A program made the translations under genes and the position numbers. This document shows, piece by piece, positions 50,478 to 58,988 of a DNA stretch of 64,000 nt; positions within the stretch are counted from its first letter, which is position 1, and each line of letters starts with the position of its first letter. Below the pieces are notes generated by a model that made no database searches, was not told where the DNA came from, and was given only the letters and a program-made list of their open reading frames with translations. The DNA comes from an uncultured Eubacteriales bacterium. Lineage in GTDB: Bacteria > Bacillota > Clostridia > Christensenellales > Aristaeellaceae. The stretch is from the NCBI GenBank assembly GCA_902761755.1, contig CACWLP010000001.1, positions 96,690 through 160,689 on the forward strand, written 5' to 3'.

Positions 50478-50554
50478 CGAGGTGTAGCGCAGTTTGGTAG
50501 CGCGTTTGGTTCGGGACCAAAAGGTCGTGGGTTCAAATCCCGCCACCTCGACCA
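50478..50554 (+). tRNA. tRNA-Pro (CGG)
   Basis: A 77-base cloverleaf: acceptor CGAGGTG pairs with CACCTCG, followed by A and encoded CCA. The anticodon stem TTTGG/CCAAA closes loop TTCGGGA with anticodon CGG (codon CCG). It is co-transcribed with tRNA-Thr. Its 3' end is repeated at 51022-51056. Confidence 0.93.
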
Positions 50555-50571
50555 AACACAGGCCTTGCAAA
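50537..50571 (+). repeat. Direct repeat, left copy: 3' end of tRNA-Pro and downstream DNA
   Basis: The 35 bases from ATCCCGCCACCTCGACCA to GGCCTTGCAAA are identical to 51022-51056. A tRNA 3' end duplicated downstream is the usual footprint of an integrase attachment site. Confidence 0.75.
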
Positions 50572-50593
50572 TCAAAAGTTTGCAGGGCTTTTT
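50562..50593 (+). terminator. Terminator of the tRNA operon
   Basis: GCCTTGCAAA (50562-50571) pairs with TTTGCAGGGC (50579-50588), then TTTTT. Confidence 0.75.
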
Positions 50594-50624
50594 GCTTGTA
50601 TTTGGGGAAACGGTGCGCCCTGCC

Positions 50625-50653
50625 TTGACAAAATTGCCCCTGTTTCCTATAAT
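50625..50653 (+). promoter_or_regulatory. Consensus promoter of the GlsB-like gene
   Basis: TTGACA (50625-50630), 17 bases, TATAAT (50648-50653): both elements match the sigma-A consensus exactly. Confidence 0.8.
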
Positions 50654-50703
50654 TCTGACTGGAAAAGGCGTTTGCCAAATTGTCAGTAAGGGAGCGAAAC
50701 GAA

Positions 50704-50946
50704 ATGTTGATTCAACTGTTGGTTTCACTGGCTATCGGCGCTGTATGCGGATACGTTGCCAATACCATCATGAAGGGCAATTCAAAAGGGATTCTCTGGA
50801 ATGCGCTGCTTGGGATCGTCGGCGGTCTCGTGGGCGGATTCCTGGGGAACCTGATCGGAATCGGCGGCGGCTGGGTTTCCAGCATCATTCTGGCAATCGC
50901 AGGCTCTTGCCTGGTCGTATGGCTTGTCAGAAAGATCGCCAAATAA
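50704..50946 (+). CDS. GlsB/YeaQ/YmgE-family stress response membrane protein
   Basis: An 80-residue membrane protein with three hydrophobic, glycine-rich segments: LLVSLAIGAVCGYVANTIMK, LLGIVGGLVGGFLGNLIGIG and SSIILAIAGSCLVVWLV. The pattern GxxxGxxA, then G-VGG-VGG-LG matches the transglycosylase-associated protein family, small stress proteins of unclear function. The ATG at 50704 follows GGGAGCGAAACG. It is the only gene between the two copies of the tRNA-Pro 3' end and has a full consensus promoter and its own terminator. Confidence 0.85.
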   Translation: MLIQLLVSLAIGAVCGYVANTIMKGNSKGILWNALLGIVGGLVGGFLGNLIGIGGGWVSSIILAIAGSCLVVWLVRKIAK

Positions 50947-50954
50947 TCGCAGAA

Positions 50955-50993
50955 AAGGCTTTCCTCCCATCGGAGGAAGGCCCTTTTTCTTTT
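50955..50993 (+). terminator. Terminator after the GlsB-like gene
   Basis: GGCTTTCCTCC (50957-50967) pairs with GGAGGAAGGCC (50972-50982) with one offset, then a T-run. Confidence 0.75.
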
Positions 50994-51021
50994 CGGCGGA
51001 ACGGGCCGCCCCGAATTTGGT

Positions 51022-51056
51022 ATCCCGCCACCTCGACCAAACACAGGCCTTGCAAA
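51022..51056 (+). repeat. Direct repeat, right copy of the tRNA-Pro 3' end
   Basis: Identical to 50537-50571 over 35 bases and followed by a similar terminator hairpin. The 5' part of the tRNA is absent, so this is a fragment and not a second tRNA gene. Confidence 0.75.
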
Positions 51057-51078
51057 CCATGGGTTTGCAGGGCTTTTT
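51047..51078 (+). terminator. Terminator copy at the tRNA-Pro fragment
   Basis: GCCTTGCAAACC (51047-51058) pairs with GGTTTGCAGGGC (51062-51073), followed by TTTTT. It diverges from the first copy only in the loop-proximal bases. Confidence 0.7.
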
Positions 51079-51097
51079 CATTGCTCCCCGCCCGCGC

Positions 51098-51126
51098 TTG
51101 ACACGCCGCGGAAACTATTATACAAT
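51098..51126 (+). promoter_or_regulatory. Promoter of the DUF6273 gene
   Basis: TTGACA (51098-51103), 17 bases, TACAAT (51121-51126). Confidence 0.7.
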
Positions 51127-51189
51127 TCAGGAAAGAAAGCAAGTCCGCGCAGTGTCGAATACAAGATTTGAAAAAACGGAGGTTTCCCC

Positions 51190-52185
51190 ATGGCAGATAC
51201 AGAAAAGGACGTTTCCGTCCGGAACGCGCAGGACCCTCACGCGGAGACAGACAGCCTGTCGGAGGAACAGATGGCCGAGCAGGCCTGGGAGGCCGCCATT
51301 CTGAAAAAGCGCAAGGCCCGCCGGCGTCTCGCTGCCGCCGCCGCCGCGGCGGTCCTTCTCATCGCCGGATTCCTGGCGGTCACCCGATACATCATTCCCG
51401 AGCGGAAATATCAATCCGCCCTCGCCCTGATTCAGGAAGAAAAATACGGGGAGGCCACCGCCATCCTCACCGGGATCCGGGGATACAAGGATACGGACAG
51501 CCTGCTGGCCAGCAACGACGCCCTGGCCCGGGAAGCGAAGCGGCAGTCCTTCCAGACGGTGGGCAATACGGTCCTTTTCGGCGCCTATCCCCAGACGGAG
51601 GAAGGCGGCGACAGCACGCCCATCGAATGGATCGTGCTGGATACGCAGGAAGAAAAATCGCTGCTGATCAGCAAATACGGCCTGGACGCCAGGCAGTACC
51701 ATACGGACAGAAACGATATCACCTGGGAAACCTGCAGCCTGCGGGCCTGGCTGAACGGGGAATTCCTGCAAAGGGCGTTTTCGGAGGAGGAACAGAAGCA
51801 GATCCTCACCACAGCGGTGGACAACAGCAAAGAGCAGGCCTTCCGGAACGGGCTCAGGGAGGACCAGAACACCACCCAGGATAAGATCTTCCTCCTGAGC
51901 TATGCGGAAACCGCCCGGTATTTCGGCGATTCCTCCAGCGACAGCGACAGGGCGCGCATCACGCCCACCCCCTACGCCATCAAAAACGGGGCGTTTTCCT
52001 ACAGCAATTATAAAACCGCGGGCGGCTATCTGGCCGGATACTGGTGGCTGCGCACCCCCGGCGCCGTGCGCACCTTCCCCTCGCTCATCTTCCCCGACGG
52101 CTCTCTGTACCACAATTATGACAACGTGGTCACCCTCGTGGTCCGCCCCGTTTTCTGGATCGATCTTTCCGCCGAAAGCATCTGA
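51190..52185 (+). CDS. Membrane-anchored DUF6273 protein
   Basis: The 331-residue protein has a charged cytoplasmic N-terminus, one membrane helix (about residues 46-67) and an extracytoplasmic part. A short TPR-like segment (YQSALALIQEEKYGEATAIL) is followed by the DUF6273 domain: VLFGAYPQTEEGG, PIEWIVLD, LLISKYGLDARQYH, TWETCSLRAWLNGEFLQRAF, then GYWWLRTPG and VVRPVFWIDL. I recall the domain in many surface proteins of gut Clostridia; its function is unknown. The ATG has CGGAGG. It is the first gene beyond the tRNA repeat. Confidence 0.8.
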   Translation: MADTEKDVSVRNAQDPHAETDSLSEEQMAEQAWEAAILKKRKARRRLAAAAAAAVLLIAGFLAVTRYIIPERKYQSALALIQEEKYGEATAILTGIRGYKDTDSLLASNDALAREAKRQSFQTVGNTVLFGAYPQTEEGGDSTPIEWIVLDTQEEKSLLISKYGLDARQYHTDRNDITWETCSLRAWLNGEFLQRAFSEEEQKQILTTAVDNSKEQAFRNGLREDQNTTQDKIFLLSYAETARYFGDSSSDSDRARITPTPYAIKNGAFSYSNYKTAGGYLAGYWWLRTPGAVRTFPSLIFPDGSLYHNYDNVVTLVVRPVFWIDLSAESI

Positions 52186-52352
52186 TCCGGGTGCGTTTCC
52201 TTTGAACTCCCCACCGCCCACAGCGCAAAAAAATCCCTGCCGGAGCAAGGCCGGGCAGCTGCCGCAAAAAAGCCCGGGCCAACGTATCGGAAGCTATCAG
52301 AGATTTATCAGTTTATTCAAAAAACGACCTGTGGATAAGGAGCGCGTTCCCG

Positions 52353-53336
52353 ATGAAAAAAGTGCTGTTTCTGTTCTTTGCGCTGATTCTGGCCGCGGGC
52401 GCCGTCTCTCTGGCGGAAGATGAAATTCCGGGCGCCGTCGAGGTCCCCGAAGCAGGTTTTTGCTTTGCGTTCCCGGAATCATTCCGGGATACGGCAGGGC
52501 TCGCGGTCCTGGACGGTACATATAAAATCGGCGAGGGGGTCCTGCTTTCCTCCTGGATGTACTATGCCATGACGGAAGAAGAGGTGACGGCATGGTACAG
52601 CGACCACAATTCCAACGCCCCTGCGGAATATCGGATCATTCCCCTGTTCTATGTGCTCTCTATCGGAAACGGCATGACATTCAAAAGCTTTAACGCACAG
52701 AACGGGAATGCCATTCCGGCAAAATATATCCGTGAAATCGGCAAGCATGGCGATATCACCTACTATTTGTTTATGGAAGGTCCTAACGCTGATTTTCTGG
52801 AGGTGATTGATCCCACTTACAAGGCGGAGTATACCGTGCTGGCAGGCGCCGCGGATGATATTGCCGCTGCATTTTCCTTCTTTGATGTGCAGGAAAAGCC
52901 CGACCCGTATATCGGCCTGGTCGGCTCCAGATTTGAATTCACCACCACGGATCTTGACGGGAACCCCGTTTCATCCGCAGTTTTGTTCGGACAAAACGAG
53001 ATCACCATGGTCAACCTTTGGGCCACCTGGTGCAACCCCTGCACCGCAGAAATGGAGGACCTGCAGGCGATTCATGCCCGCATGCAGGAAAAGAAAAGCG
53101 GCGTCGTCGGCTTGCTGTTGGATGATGATCTGGAAACCGCCCGTCGGCTGATGGAGGAAAACAGCATCACCTATCCCGTCGTTTTTGCACCGGAAACGCT
53201 GAACGACTTCTTCTCTTTGGAGTCTGTTCCGTGCACAATCTTCGTCGGTGGGGACGGACTTGTGCTCGCTGATCCGATCATCGGCGCTTATCCGGAAAAA
53301 TATGAAGCCGCCTTGGATTCCCTGCTCCAGGAATAA
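52353..53336 (+). CDS. Secreted TlpA/ResA-like thioredoxin-fold protein with N-terminal extension
   Basis: The 327-residue protein has a signal peptide (1-21), an unrecognised N-terminal domain (about 25-180) and a C-terminal redoxin domain. The redoxin part starts IGLVGSRFEFTTTDLDG and carries the active site NLWATWCNPCTAEMEDL (CxxC), and later VPCTIFVGGDG with the cis-Pro region VPCTIF. TlpA-like proteins reduce disulfides outside the cell. The N-terminal domain could be a partner-binding module; it has no similarity I recognise. The ATG follows AAGGAG. No convincing promoter was found in the 167 bases upstream. Confidence 0.8.
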   Translation: MKKVLFLFFALILAAGAVSLAEDEIPGAVEVPEAGFCFAFPESFRDTAGLAVLDGTYKIGEGVLLSSWMYYAMTEEEVTAWYSDHNSNAPAEYRIIPLFYVLSIGNGMTFKSFNAQNGNAIPAKYIREIGKHGDITYYLFMEGPNADFLEVIDPTYKAEYTVLAGAADDIAAAFSFFDVQEKPDPYIGLVGSRFEFTTTDLDGNPVSSAVLFGQNEITMVNLWATWCNPCTAEMEDLQAIHARMQEKKSGVVGLLLDDDLETARRLMEENSITYPVVFAPETLNDFFSLESVPCTIFVGGDGLVLADPIIGAYPEKYEAALDSLLQE

Positions 53337-53393
53337 TCTTTTCCAAAGCGGCCGATCAGCCTGTATTCCTCACATCGCGTCCTGCTTGCAAAC

Positions 53394-53431
53394 GGAGACG
53401 GCCCCGTCCGGGGCCGTCTCCGGCTTTTTTT
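53394..53431 (+). terminator. Terminator after the TlpA-like gene
   Basis: GGAGACGGCCCC (53394-53405) and GGGGCCGTCTCC (53410-53421) form a perfect 12-bp stem followed by seven T. It separates convergent genes. Confidence 0.8.
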
Positions 53432-53433
53432 CG

Positions 53434-54693
53434 TCAGCGGATCAGCGTCAGCAGGGGGCGGCTGTCCTTGGTTTCGATGCGCACGGCGCCGCCGTCCGTC
53501 AGGTTCGCATAGGCGGTCATGGTGCCCTCCTCGGTGGGCGCGCCGCCCAGGTCCTCCTCCAGCCAGCTCCACAGCCTGCCGTTTTCATCGGTGCAGCCGC
53601 AGTAGCGGAAGGAAAGGCCGGTGTACGCCCACAGCAGGTTCACGGATACGATCGCGCCCTCCAGAGTGCCGTCCTCCGTTTCCACGTAGAACCAGCTGCC
53701 CTCCTCCGGGGTGAAGCCGAAGGTGCCGTCGCTTTCCTGCTCCCAGGCCCAGCCCGCGTCCACCAGCTCCTGCGCGGTGCTCTTTCCCAGCACGTAATCC
53801 TTATCGCCGATGCCGATTGTCAGCGCATCCCTGTCCAGGGGCGTGGTGTAGCGCACTTCCAGGTTGTACATCCCGTCCCGGGCAACCAGCAGCCCCCGGT
53901 ACAGGGTGAACCAGCACACGTCCTTGCCGTTTTCGTCCGCGAAGCTGATGGTGTAGGTGCCGCCGGTGACGCTGGTGGCGTTTTCCTTGCCCGTCACCCA
54001 GCCGTACTGGATCAGCGTCAGCGCTTCCACCGCGTCCTCCGGGGTCACTTCCGTTTCGATACGGCCGGCCTCGCAGTCGTTGTAGGCGATCTCCACCCGG
54101 CAGCCCTTCACGCTCACGCCGTTCTGCCTGAGGAAGGTGCGCAGGGGCACCGCCTGAAAGCCCCAGCTTTCATCGGCATAGCAGTGGACGAAGGGGAACA
54201 GCGCGTGCACTTTCCGGTAGAGGGCCTGGGCGTTGGGGTCCTTGTTCTCAAACAGATCGTCCCCGGACATGCCCAGCAGGATCTGCTCCGCTTTCCCGTC
54301 CGAATCGTAGCGCACGGCCCGGCTGGTTTCGGTGCCGGCGTCGTTCATCCAGCCCCGGGGCTTGCCTTCGCCCTCTTCCGCGCAGCTGATGAGGCCCTTG
54401 AGGTCGAACAGATCGTCAGAATCCATTTCGCCGATCTTTTCTTTTTTGCTCTTTCTCAGATACTCGATCTGGTCCTCCCAGCCGTAGGGCCAGCCCAGCT
54501 CCCCGTCGTAGCCTACGATCTTCCAGAGGTTCCCGTCCTCGTCCACGCAGCCGATCTCCACCAGGTCGCCCCAGCCCACCTGCCGGTAAGCCGTGTATAA
54601 AATGATCCGGGGCTGACTGCCCCAGGCCTGGACGGGCGCCGTCAGGCACGTCAGCAGGCACACCGCCAGCATTACCCAGCACAGCTTCTTCAT
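53434..54693 (-). CDS. Secreted protein of unknown function, likely ECF regulon member
   Basis: The 419-residue protein has a signal peptide (MKKLCWVMLAVCLLTCLTAP, cleaved near VQA). The mature part has no recognised domain. It is rich in Asp, Glu and Trp, and two similar phrases (GCVDEDGNLWKIVGYDG near the start, GCTDENGRLWSWLEEDLGG near the end) suggest repeated beta modules. The ATG at 54693 follows AAGGAGG. Its promoter closely resembles that of the ECF sigma operon at 59153, suggesting shared control. Confidence 0.6.
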   Translation of the reverse strand: MKKLCWVMLAVCLLTCLTAPVQAWGSQPRIILYTAYRQVGWGDLVEIGCVDEDGNLWKIVGYDGELGWPYGWEDQIEYLRKSKKEKIGEMDSDDLFDLKGLISCAEEGEGKPRGWMNDAGTETSRAVRYDSDGKAEQILLGMSGDDLFENKDPNAQALYRKVHALFPFVHCYADESWGFQAVPLRTFLRQNGVSVKGCRVEIAYNDCEAGRIETEVTPEDAVEALTLIQYGWVTGKENATSVTGGTYTISFADENGKDVCWFTLYRGLLVARDGMYNLEVRYTTPLDRDALTIGIGDKDYVLGKSTAQELVDAGWAWEQESDGTFGFTPEEGSWFYVETEDGTLEGAIVSVNLLWAYTGLSFRYCGCTDENGRLWSWLEEDLGGAPTEEGTMTAYANLTDGGAVRIETKDSRPLLTLIR

Positions 54694-54735
54694 CTTCTTT
54701 TCCTCCTTATGCCCTTCCGGGCTTCCTTTCGTCTT

Positions 54736-54765
54736 ATTGGACGCAGCATCGCGGAAAAAGTTCCC
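54736..54765 (-). promoter_or_regulatory. ECF-type promoter of the 53434 gene
   Basis: On the minus strand GGGAAC (54760-54765), a 16-base spacer and CGTCCAAT (54736-54743). The AAC-N16-CGTCYAAT layout equals that before the ECF sigma gene. Confidence 0.6.
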
Positions 54766-54877
54766 ATATCTGCATAATTTTTTCGCCGTAAAACACATTG
54801 ATTCCTGCAAGCGGGGCCTTCCCGGCCCTCCCCGCGACATTTGAGCCGCCGTTTTTGACAGGTTGATCCGCCCGGCG

Positions 54878-54906
54878 TTGCGTTCCGGGCCGGAGTGTGC
54901 TATCCT
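54878..54906 (+). promoter_or_regulatory. Promoter of the flotillin-like gene
   Basis: TTGCGT (54878-54883), 17 bases, TATCCT (54901-54906) with TG extension. Confidence 0.55.
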
Positions 54907-54977
54907 GTATTCCGATGAAAGTTTTCCTTCCCGCTTTCATAAGCGGCGTGCATCCCGACAGAAAAGGAGGATTCACT

Positions 54978-56405
54978 ATGGATGAAGTGGTAAAATTCCT
55001 CAGCAATTATTGGTGGATCATTCTGGCGGCGGCATTGGGGCTGATCCTGCTGATCAAGCTGCTGCCCCGCTACAAGGTGGCCCCGCCGGACACCGCGCTG
55101 ATCATCTCCGGCCTGCTGCGCCGCAGCTATAAGGTGCGCAACCCCGACGGCAGCGTATCCACCAAAAAATTCGGCTACCGCATCGTCCGCGGCGGCGCCA
55201 CCTTCTACATCCCCGCCATCGAGCGCATCGACCGGCTGGATATGTGCCTGAACCAGGTGGACATCCGCACGGCCCAGCCCGTGCCCACCAAGGAATACAT
55301 TTCCGTGCTGGTGGACGCGGTGGCGAACATCAAGATCGGCTCCGACGATCTGAGCATCGCCACTGCGGCGGAACAGCTGCTGCACTACAACGGCGAGCAG
55401 ATCAAGATGCTGGCCAAGGACGTGCTGGAAGGCAACATGCGCGAGATCATCGGCCAGATGACCATTGCCGAGCTGGTGCAGAACCGCGATAAATTCGCCC
55501 AGGAATCCATCAAGGCCGCCATGGCCGATATGGCCAACATGGGCCTGGAGATCATCAACCTCACCATTCAGAACTTCTCCGACAAGGACGGCAACGTCAT
55601 CGACACCATGGCCGCCCGGAACGTGGCCGAAAAGGAGCAGGACAAGCGCATCGCCCAGGCCGAGGCGGAAAAGGAATCCCAGTTCGCCGAAATGCAGGCC
55701 GCCGCGGAGATCGCCCGCCAGAACCGCGACCTGGAGGTGCAGAAGGCCGCCTTCAAGCAGGAAACCGAGGAAGCCCGGGCCAAGGCGGAAATGGCCTATA
55801 AGATCGAGCAGGAGCGCATCAACAAAACCTTCGTCACCGAGCACGCCGCCGCCGAAATGACCCGCCTGGAAAGGGAGACCGAGCTCAAACGCCAGGCCGT
55901 GGAAATCGAGCGCGAAAAGCTGAACGTGGAGATCCGCGAAAAGGCCGCCGCTGAAAAGGACCGCCAGATCGCGGAGGCCGAGGCGGAGAAATACCGCCGC
56001 CAGGCCGAGGCGGACGCGGCGCTCTACGCCGCTCAGAAGGAAGCCGAGGCCATCCGCATGCGGGGCGAAGCCGAAGCCGAAGCCATCCGGCGCAAGGCCG
56101 AGGCCATGCAGCTCTACGGCCAGGCCGCCATGCTGGAAATGGTGGTGAACAAGCTGCCCGACATCGCCCATTCCGTCAGCGAGCCCCTGAGCAAGACCGA
56201 AAAGATCATCCTCTTCGGCGAGGGCGGGGCCTCCTCCATGGCCCGGGACACCGCCGGCACCATGCTGCAGACCTTCGAGGCCGTGAAGCAGTCCGTGGGC
56301 CTGGACATCCCCAAGATGCTCCGGGATGTCAGCACCGGCGGGCTGGTGGGCAAAGCGGCCAAGGAAGCCGACGCGCCGGCGCCCGATCCCGCCCCGGAAG
56401 CCTGA
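54978..56405 (+). CDS. Flotillin-like SPFH-domain protein
   Basis: A membrane-associated scaffold of 475 residues. An N-terminal helix (about 12-29) is followed by the SPFH domain (about 30-200, with PDTALIISGLLRRS, GGATFYIPAIERIDRLDM and a VPTKEYISVLVDAVANIKIG block). A long Glu/Ala-rich coiled coil (about 215-400) has the EAEAE repeats of flotillins. The C-terminus after KTEKIILFGEGG is typical. Flotillins organise membrane microdomains. The ATG at 54978 has AAAGGAGG. No NfeD partner gene is adjacent, which is less usual. Confidence 0.9.
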   Translation: MDEVVKFLSNYWWIILAAALGLILLIKLLPRYKVAPPDTALIISGLLRRSYKVRNPDGSVSTKKFGYRIVRGGATFYIPAIERIDRLDMCLNQVDIRTAQPVPTKEYISVLVDAVANIKIGSDDLSIATAAEQLLHYNGEQIKMLAKDVLEGNMREIIGQMTIAELVQNRDKFAQESIKAAMADMANMGLEIINLTIQNFSDKDGNVIDTMAARNVAEKEQDKRIAQAEAEKESQFAEMQAAAEIARQNRDLEVQKAAFKQETEEARAKAEMAYKIEQERINKTFVTEHAAAEMTRLERETELKRQAVEIEREKLNVEIREKAAAEKDRQIAEAEAEKYRRQAEADAALYAAQKEAEAIRMRGEAEAEAIRRKAEAMQLYGQAAMLEMVVNKLPDIAHSVSEPLSKTEKIILFGEGGASSMARDTAGTMLQTFEAVKQSVGLDIPKMLRDVSTGGLVGKAAKEADAPAPDPAPEA

Positions 56406-56420
56406 TTCTCTTATCTTCCG

Positions 56421-56452
56421 CGCCCCGGCTGTGCCCGGGGCGTTTTCGTTTG
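56421..56452 (+). terminator. Terminator after the flotillin-like gene
   Basis: CGCCCCGG (56421-56428) pairs with CCGGGGCG (56435-56442), then TTTTCGTTT. Confidence 0.7.
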
Positions 56453-56455
56453 GGC

Positions 56456-56485
56456 TTGCCATTCCGCCTGCGGATATGCTAATAT
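56456..56485 (+). promoter_or_regulatory. Promoter of the carboxylesterase gene
   Basis: TTGCCA (56456-56461), 18 bases, TAATAT (56480-56485), immediately after the terminator. Confidence 0.5.
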
Positions 56486-56541
56486 ATTTCCAGCATCATT
56501 CCGTCTTCTCATGCATACGCCGCACACAGGAGGAAAACCCC

Positions 56542-58095
56542 ATGCAAAGCTTCCGTTTCGAGAGGGATTACCCCATTGCCGACACCACCGAAGGCCGGGT
56601 CCGCGGCTTTGAGCAGGGCAGGGTGCTCTGCTTCCGGGGCATCCGCTACGCCGTGGCCAAACGCTTCCACGCCCCCCGGCGGGCCCCCCGGCACGCGGAC
56701 ATATTCGACGCTACCAGCTATGGCTACGTCTGCCCGCTGCTTGCGAAGGACCATCCCCAGGGCGAACTGTACGTGCCTCACCGCTTCTGGCCCCAGGACG
56801 AGGACTGCCTGAACCTGAATATCTGGACGCCCGCCCTGGACGGCGGGAAGCGCCCGGTGCTGGTGTGGCTCCACGGCGGCGGGTTCTCCTTCGGCTCCGC
56901 CATCGAGCAGATCGTCATTGACGGCCGGAACATGGCGCTGCTGGGGGACGCGGTGGTGGTGTCGGTCAATCACCGGCTGAACATCCTGGGGTATTTCGAC
57001 CTGTCCGATTTCGGGAAGGAATACGAAAACAGCGGCAACGCCGGTACCGCCGATTTGATCGCCGCCCTGCGCTGGATCCGGGACAATATTGCTTCCTTCG
57101 GCGGCGACCCGGAGAACGTGACCCTCTTCGGCCAGTCCGGCGGCGGCGGGAAGATCACCGCCCTGCTCCAGTCCCCGGCGGCGGACGGGCTGTACGCCAA
57201 GGGCTTCAACATGAGCGGCGTGCTGGACCGGCTCACCGACGCGGTGGGCAGCGGAAAGGAACTCGCCCGGGCCATGATGCGCGCCTTGAAAATCGGCAGC
57301 GTGAAGGAACTGGAAAAGGTGCCCTACGCCGATCTGGCCGCGGCCTATAACCGCCTTGCCCCGCGGTTCCGCAAGGCGGGCAAATACGTGGGCTGCGCGC
57401 CCCACCCCAACCGGCACTACCTGGGCGATCCCCTGGTGCACGGCTTCCGAAAGGAGACGGCCCGCGTGCCGCTGCTGGTGGGCACGGTGTACGGCGAATT
57501 CACCGCCTTCGCCCCCGGCCCCTGGGACAAACACGCCATGACGGAAAAGGAGCAGCGCGCCGTGGTGCTCCAATACCTGGACGCCCGGGACGAAAAAAAA
57601 CTGGAAAAGCTGTTCCGGGAAGCGTACCCGGAGCGGCCGCTCATGGATCTTCTGCGGCTGGATCTGCTCTTCCGCCTGCCCACGGTGCGCTACCTGGCGG
57701 CCCGGTCCGCCCTGAATGAGAAAACCTACGCCTACCTGTTCAATATGGATCAGCCCCTGTACGGCGGGCTGTGCCCCTGGCACTGCAGCGATATCCCCTA
57801 CGTGTTCCACAACGCGGACATGATCGAATACCCCGGCGGCGTGCCCGGCGCGGAAAAGCTGCAGGAGCAGATCTTCCGGTCCGTCATGGCCTTTGCCCGC
57901 ACCGGCAGCCCGGCGACGGATCTCCTGCCCGCCTGGCCAAATTGCACCCCGGAGGAGGAGCACACCATGGTGCTGGATGCAAACCCCCGCTGCCTGATCA
58001 ATTACGATCACGCCCTGCTGGCCGAAGCGGAAAAAGCCCTCCAGCCCGTCTTCCCCCGGATCATGGCGGATCTTTCCGGCCAGGTGCAGCGCTGA
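56542..58095 (+). CDS. Type B carboxylesterase/lipase family protein
   Basis: An alpha/beta-hydrolase of 517 residues without a signal peptide, so probably cytoplasmic. Family motifs are EDCLNLNIWTP, VLVWLHGGGFSFGSA (oxyanion hole), VVVSVNHRLNILGYFDL, NAGTADLIAALRWIRDNIAS and the nucleophile elbow FGQSGGGGK with Ser 199; the usual sequence is GESAG, so this elbow is atypical but keeps G-x-S-x-G. The late CPWHCSDIPYVF probably supplies the catalytic His. The ATG at 56542 has AGGAGG. The substrate is unknown; related enzymes hydrolyse short aryl or alkyl esters. Confidence 0.88.
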   Translation: MQSFRFERDYPIADTTEGRVRGFEQGRVLCFRGIRYAVAKRFHAPRRAPRHADIFDATSYGYVCPLLAKDHPQGELYVPHRFWPQDEDCLNLNIWTPALDGGKRPVLVWLHGGGFSFGSAIEQIVIDGRNMALLGDAVVVSVNHRLNILGYFDLSDFGKEYENSGNAGTADLIAALRWIRDNIASFGGDPENVTLFGQSGGGGKITALLQSPAADGLYAKGFNMSGVLDRLTDAVGSGKELARAMMRALKIGSVKELEKVPYADLAAAYNRLAPRFRKAGKYVGCAPHPNRHYLGDPLVHGFRKETARVPLLVGTVYGEFTAFAPGPWDKHAMTEKEQRAVVLQYLDARDEKKLEKLFREAYPERPLMDLLRLDLLFRLPTVRYLAARSALNEKTYAYLFNMDQPLYGGLCPWHCSDIPYVFHNADMIEYPGGVPGAEKLQEQIFRSVMAFARTGSPATDLLPAWPNCTPEEEHTMVLDANPRCLINYDHALLAEAEKALQPVFPRIMADLSGQVQR

Positions 58096-58117
58096 AAACC
58101 GGCTTTGGAAAATTAAA

Positions 58118-58150
58118 ACGAACGGACACAGTTTTCATGTGTCCGTTCGT
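58118..58150. other. Hairpin between the esterase and the 58214 gene
   Basis: ACGAACGGACAC (58118-58129) and GTGTCCGTTCGT (58139-58150) form a perfect 12-bp stem. The better T-run is on the minus strand, but it may still end the esterase transcript. Confidence 0.6.
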
Positions 58151-58151
58151 A

Positions 58152-58180
58152 TTGATCAAAAATGCCGGCAATGATACAAT
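58152..58180 (+). promoter_or_regulatory. Promoter of the 58214 gene
   Basis: TTGATC (58152-58157), 17 bases, TACAAT (58175-58180). Confidence 0.6.
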
Positions 58181-58213
58181 TCAGAAGAAAAGATCGCAAG
58201 GAGGCAAATCCCC

Positions 58214-58936
58214 ATGAAGAAAAGATCGGCAATTTTCTTATTCATCCTTCTGATTACGGCCTGTCTGCTGCTGACCGGCTTTGGCGGCATCGGGAATCTG
58301 GATCGGCTGAACGGCAGCTGGGTCCCGGCGGAAGGCCACGGCAGCATATCTTTCACGCCGGACGGCATCGTGCTGGGGTACGCAAGCAGCGGCGTTACCA
58401 TGTGGACGCTCAAATCCTTCGACGAAAAGCAGTTTGTGCTTGCGCAGACCCTTGATTACGGTTCCTATTCCGAAAGCAGCGAGATCACCATGTCCTATGT
58501 CCTGTCCGAAGACGGCAAAGAACTGACCCTGACAATGTCTGAGATGGTCGTTTATGACGCGGAAGGAAAGGAACAGGCGCGGCAGCAAAGCAGCGGCGAC
58601 TCCGTTTTCCGGCGCTTCGACGAGATCTTCGGCACCTGGGAGAGCGAGGATCACCAGGCGGTGATGGAACTGAGGCAGGACGGCACGGCCTCGTCCACCG
58701 TCGCCGGGGAGCAGGGGCCGGAGCAGCTGCTGATGGTCGAGCCCGACAGATTCAATATCGTTACGCTCAGCGAAGAAACCGGCCTCATAGAGACCGTGGA
58801 GCAATTCAGCTATACCCTGTCCGAGGACGGGAACACCATGACCGTCACCTATGAAACGATGTGCTTCTACGATGAAAAGGGGAGCCCCTACAGTGAGGAA
58901 TACCAGCCGATCGAAATGGTGCTGATCCGGAAATAA
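58214..58936 (+). CDS. Exported two-module protein of unknown function
   Basis: The 240-residue protein has an export signal; LLITAC could be a lipobox (Cys 17), although the hydrophobic stretch continues beyond it, so lipidation is uncertain. The body seems to consist of two similar modules: LNGSWVPAEGHGSISFTPDG with SYVLSEDGKELTLT, and FGTWESEDHQAVMELRQDG with SYTLSEDGNTMTVT. This lipocalin-like small beta-barrel pattern is common in exported proteins of Clostridia. The ATG has AAGGAGG. It stands as a single gene between hairpins. Confidence 0.65.
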   Translation: MKKRSAIFLFILLITACLLLTGFGGIGNLDRLNGSWVPAEGHGSISFTPDGIVLGYASSGVTMWTLKSFDEKQFVLAQTLDYGSYSESSEITMSYVLSEDGKELTLTMSEMVVYDAEGKEQARQQSSGDSVFRRFDEIFGTWESEDHQAVMELRQDGTASSTVAGEQGPEQLLMVEPDRFNIVTLSEETGLIETVEQFSYTLSEDGNTMTVTYETMCFYDEKGSPYSEEYQPIEMVLIRK

Positions 58937-58950
58937 CGGCCCGTTGCTTT

Positions 58951-58988
58951 ACCGCCCGGTCTCCGCTTGAGGGACCGGGCGGTTTTTT
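58951..58988 (+). terminator. Terminator after the 58214 gene
   Basis: ACCGCCCGGTC (58951-58961) and GACCGGGCGGT (58973-58983) form a perfect 11-bp stem followed by TTTTT. Confidence 0.85.

Noticed and set aside
51022-51056. A second tRNA-Pro gene
   Set aside because: Only the 3' portion is present; the D-arm and anticodon arm are missing.
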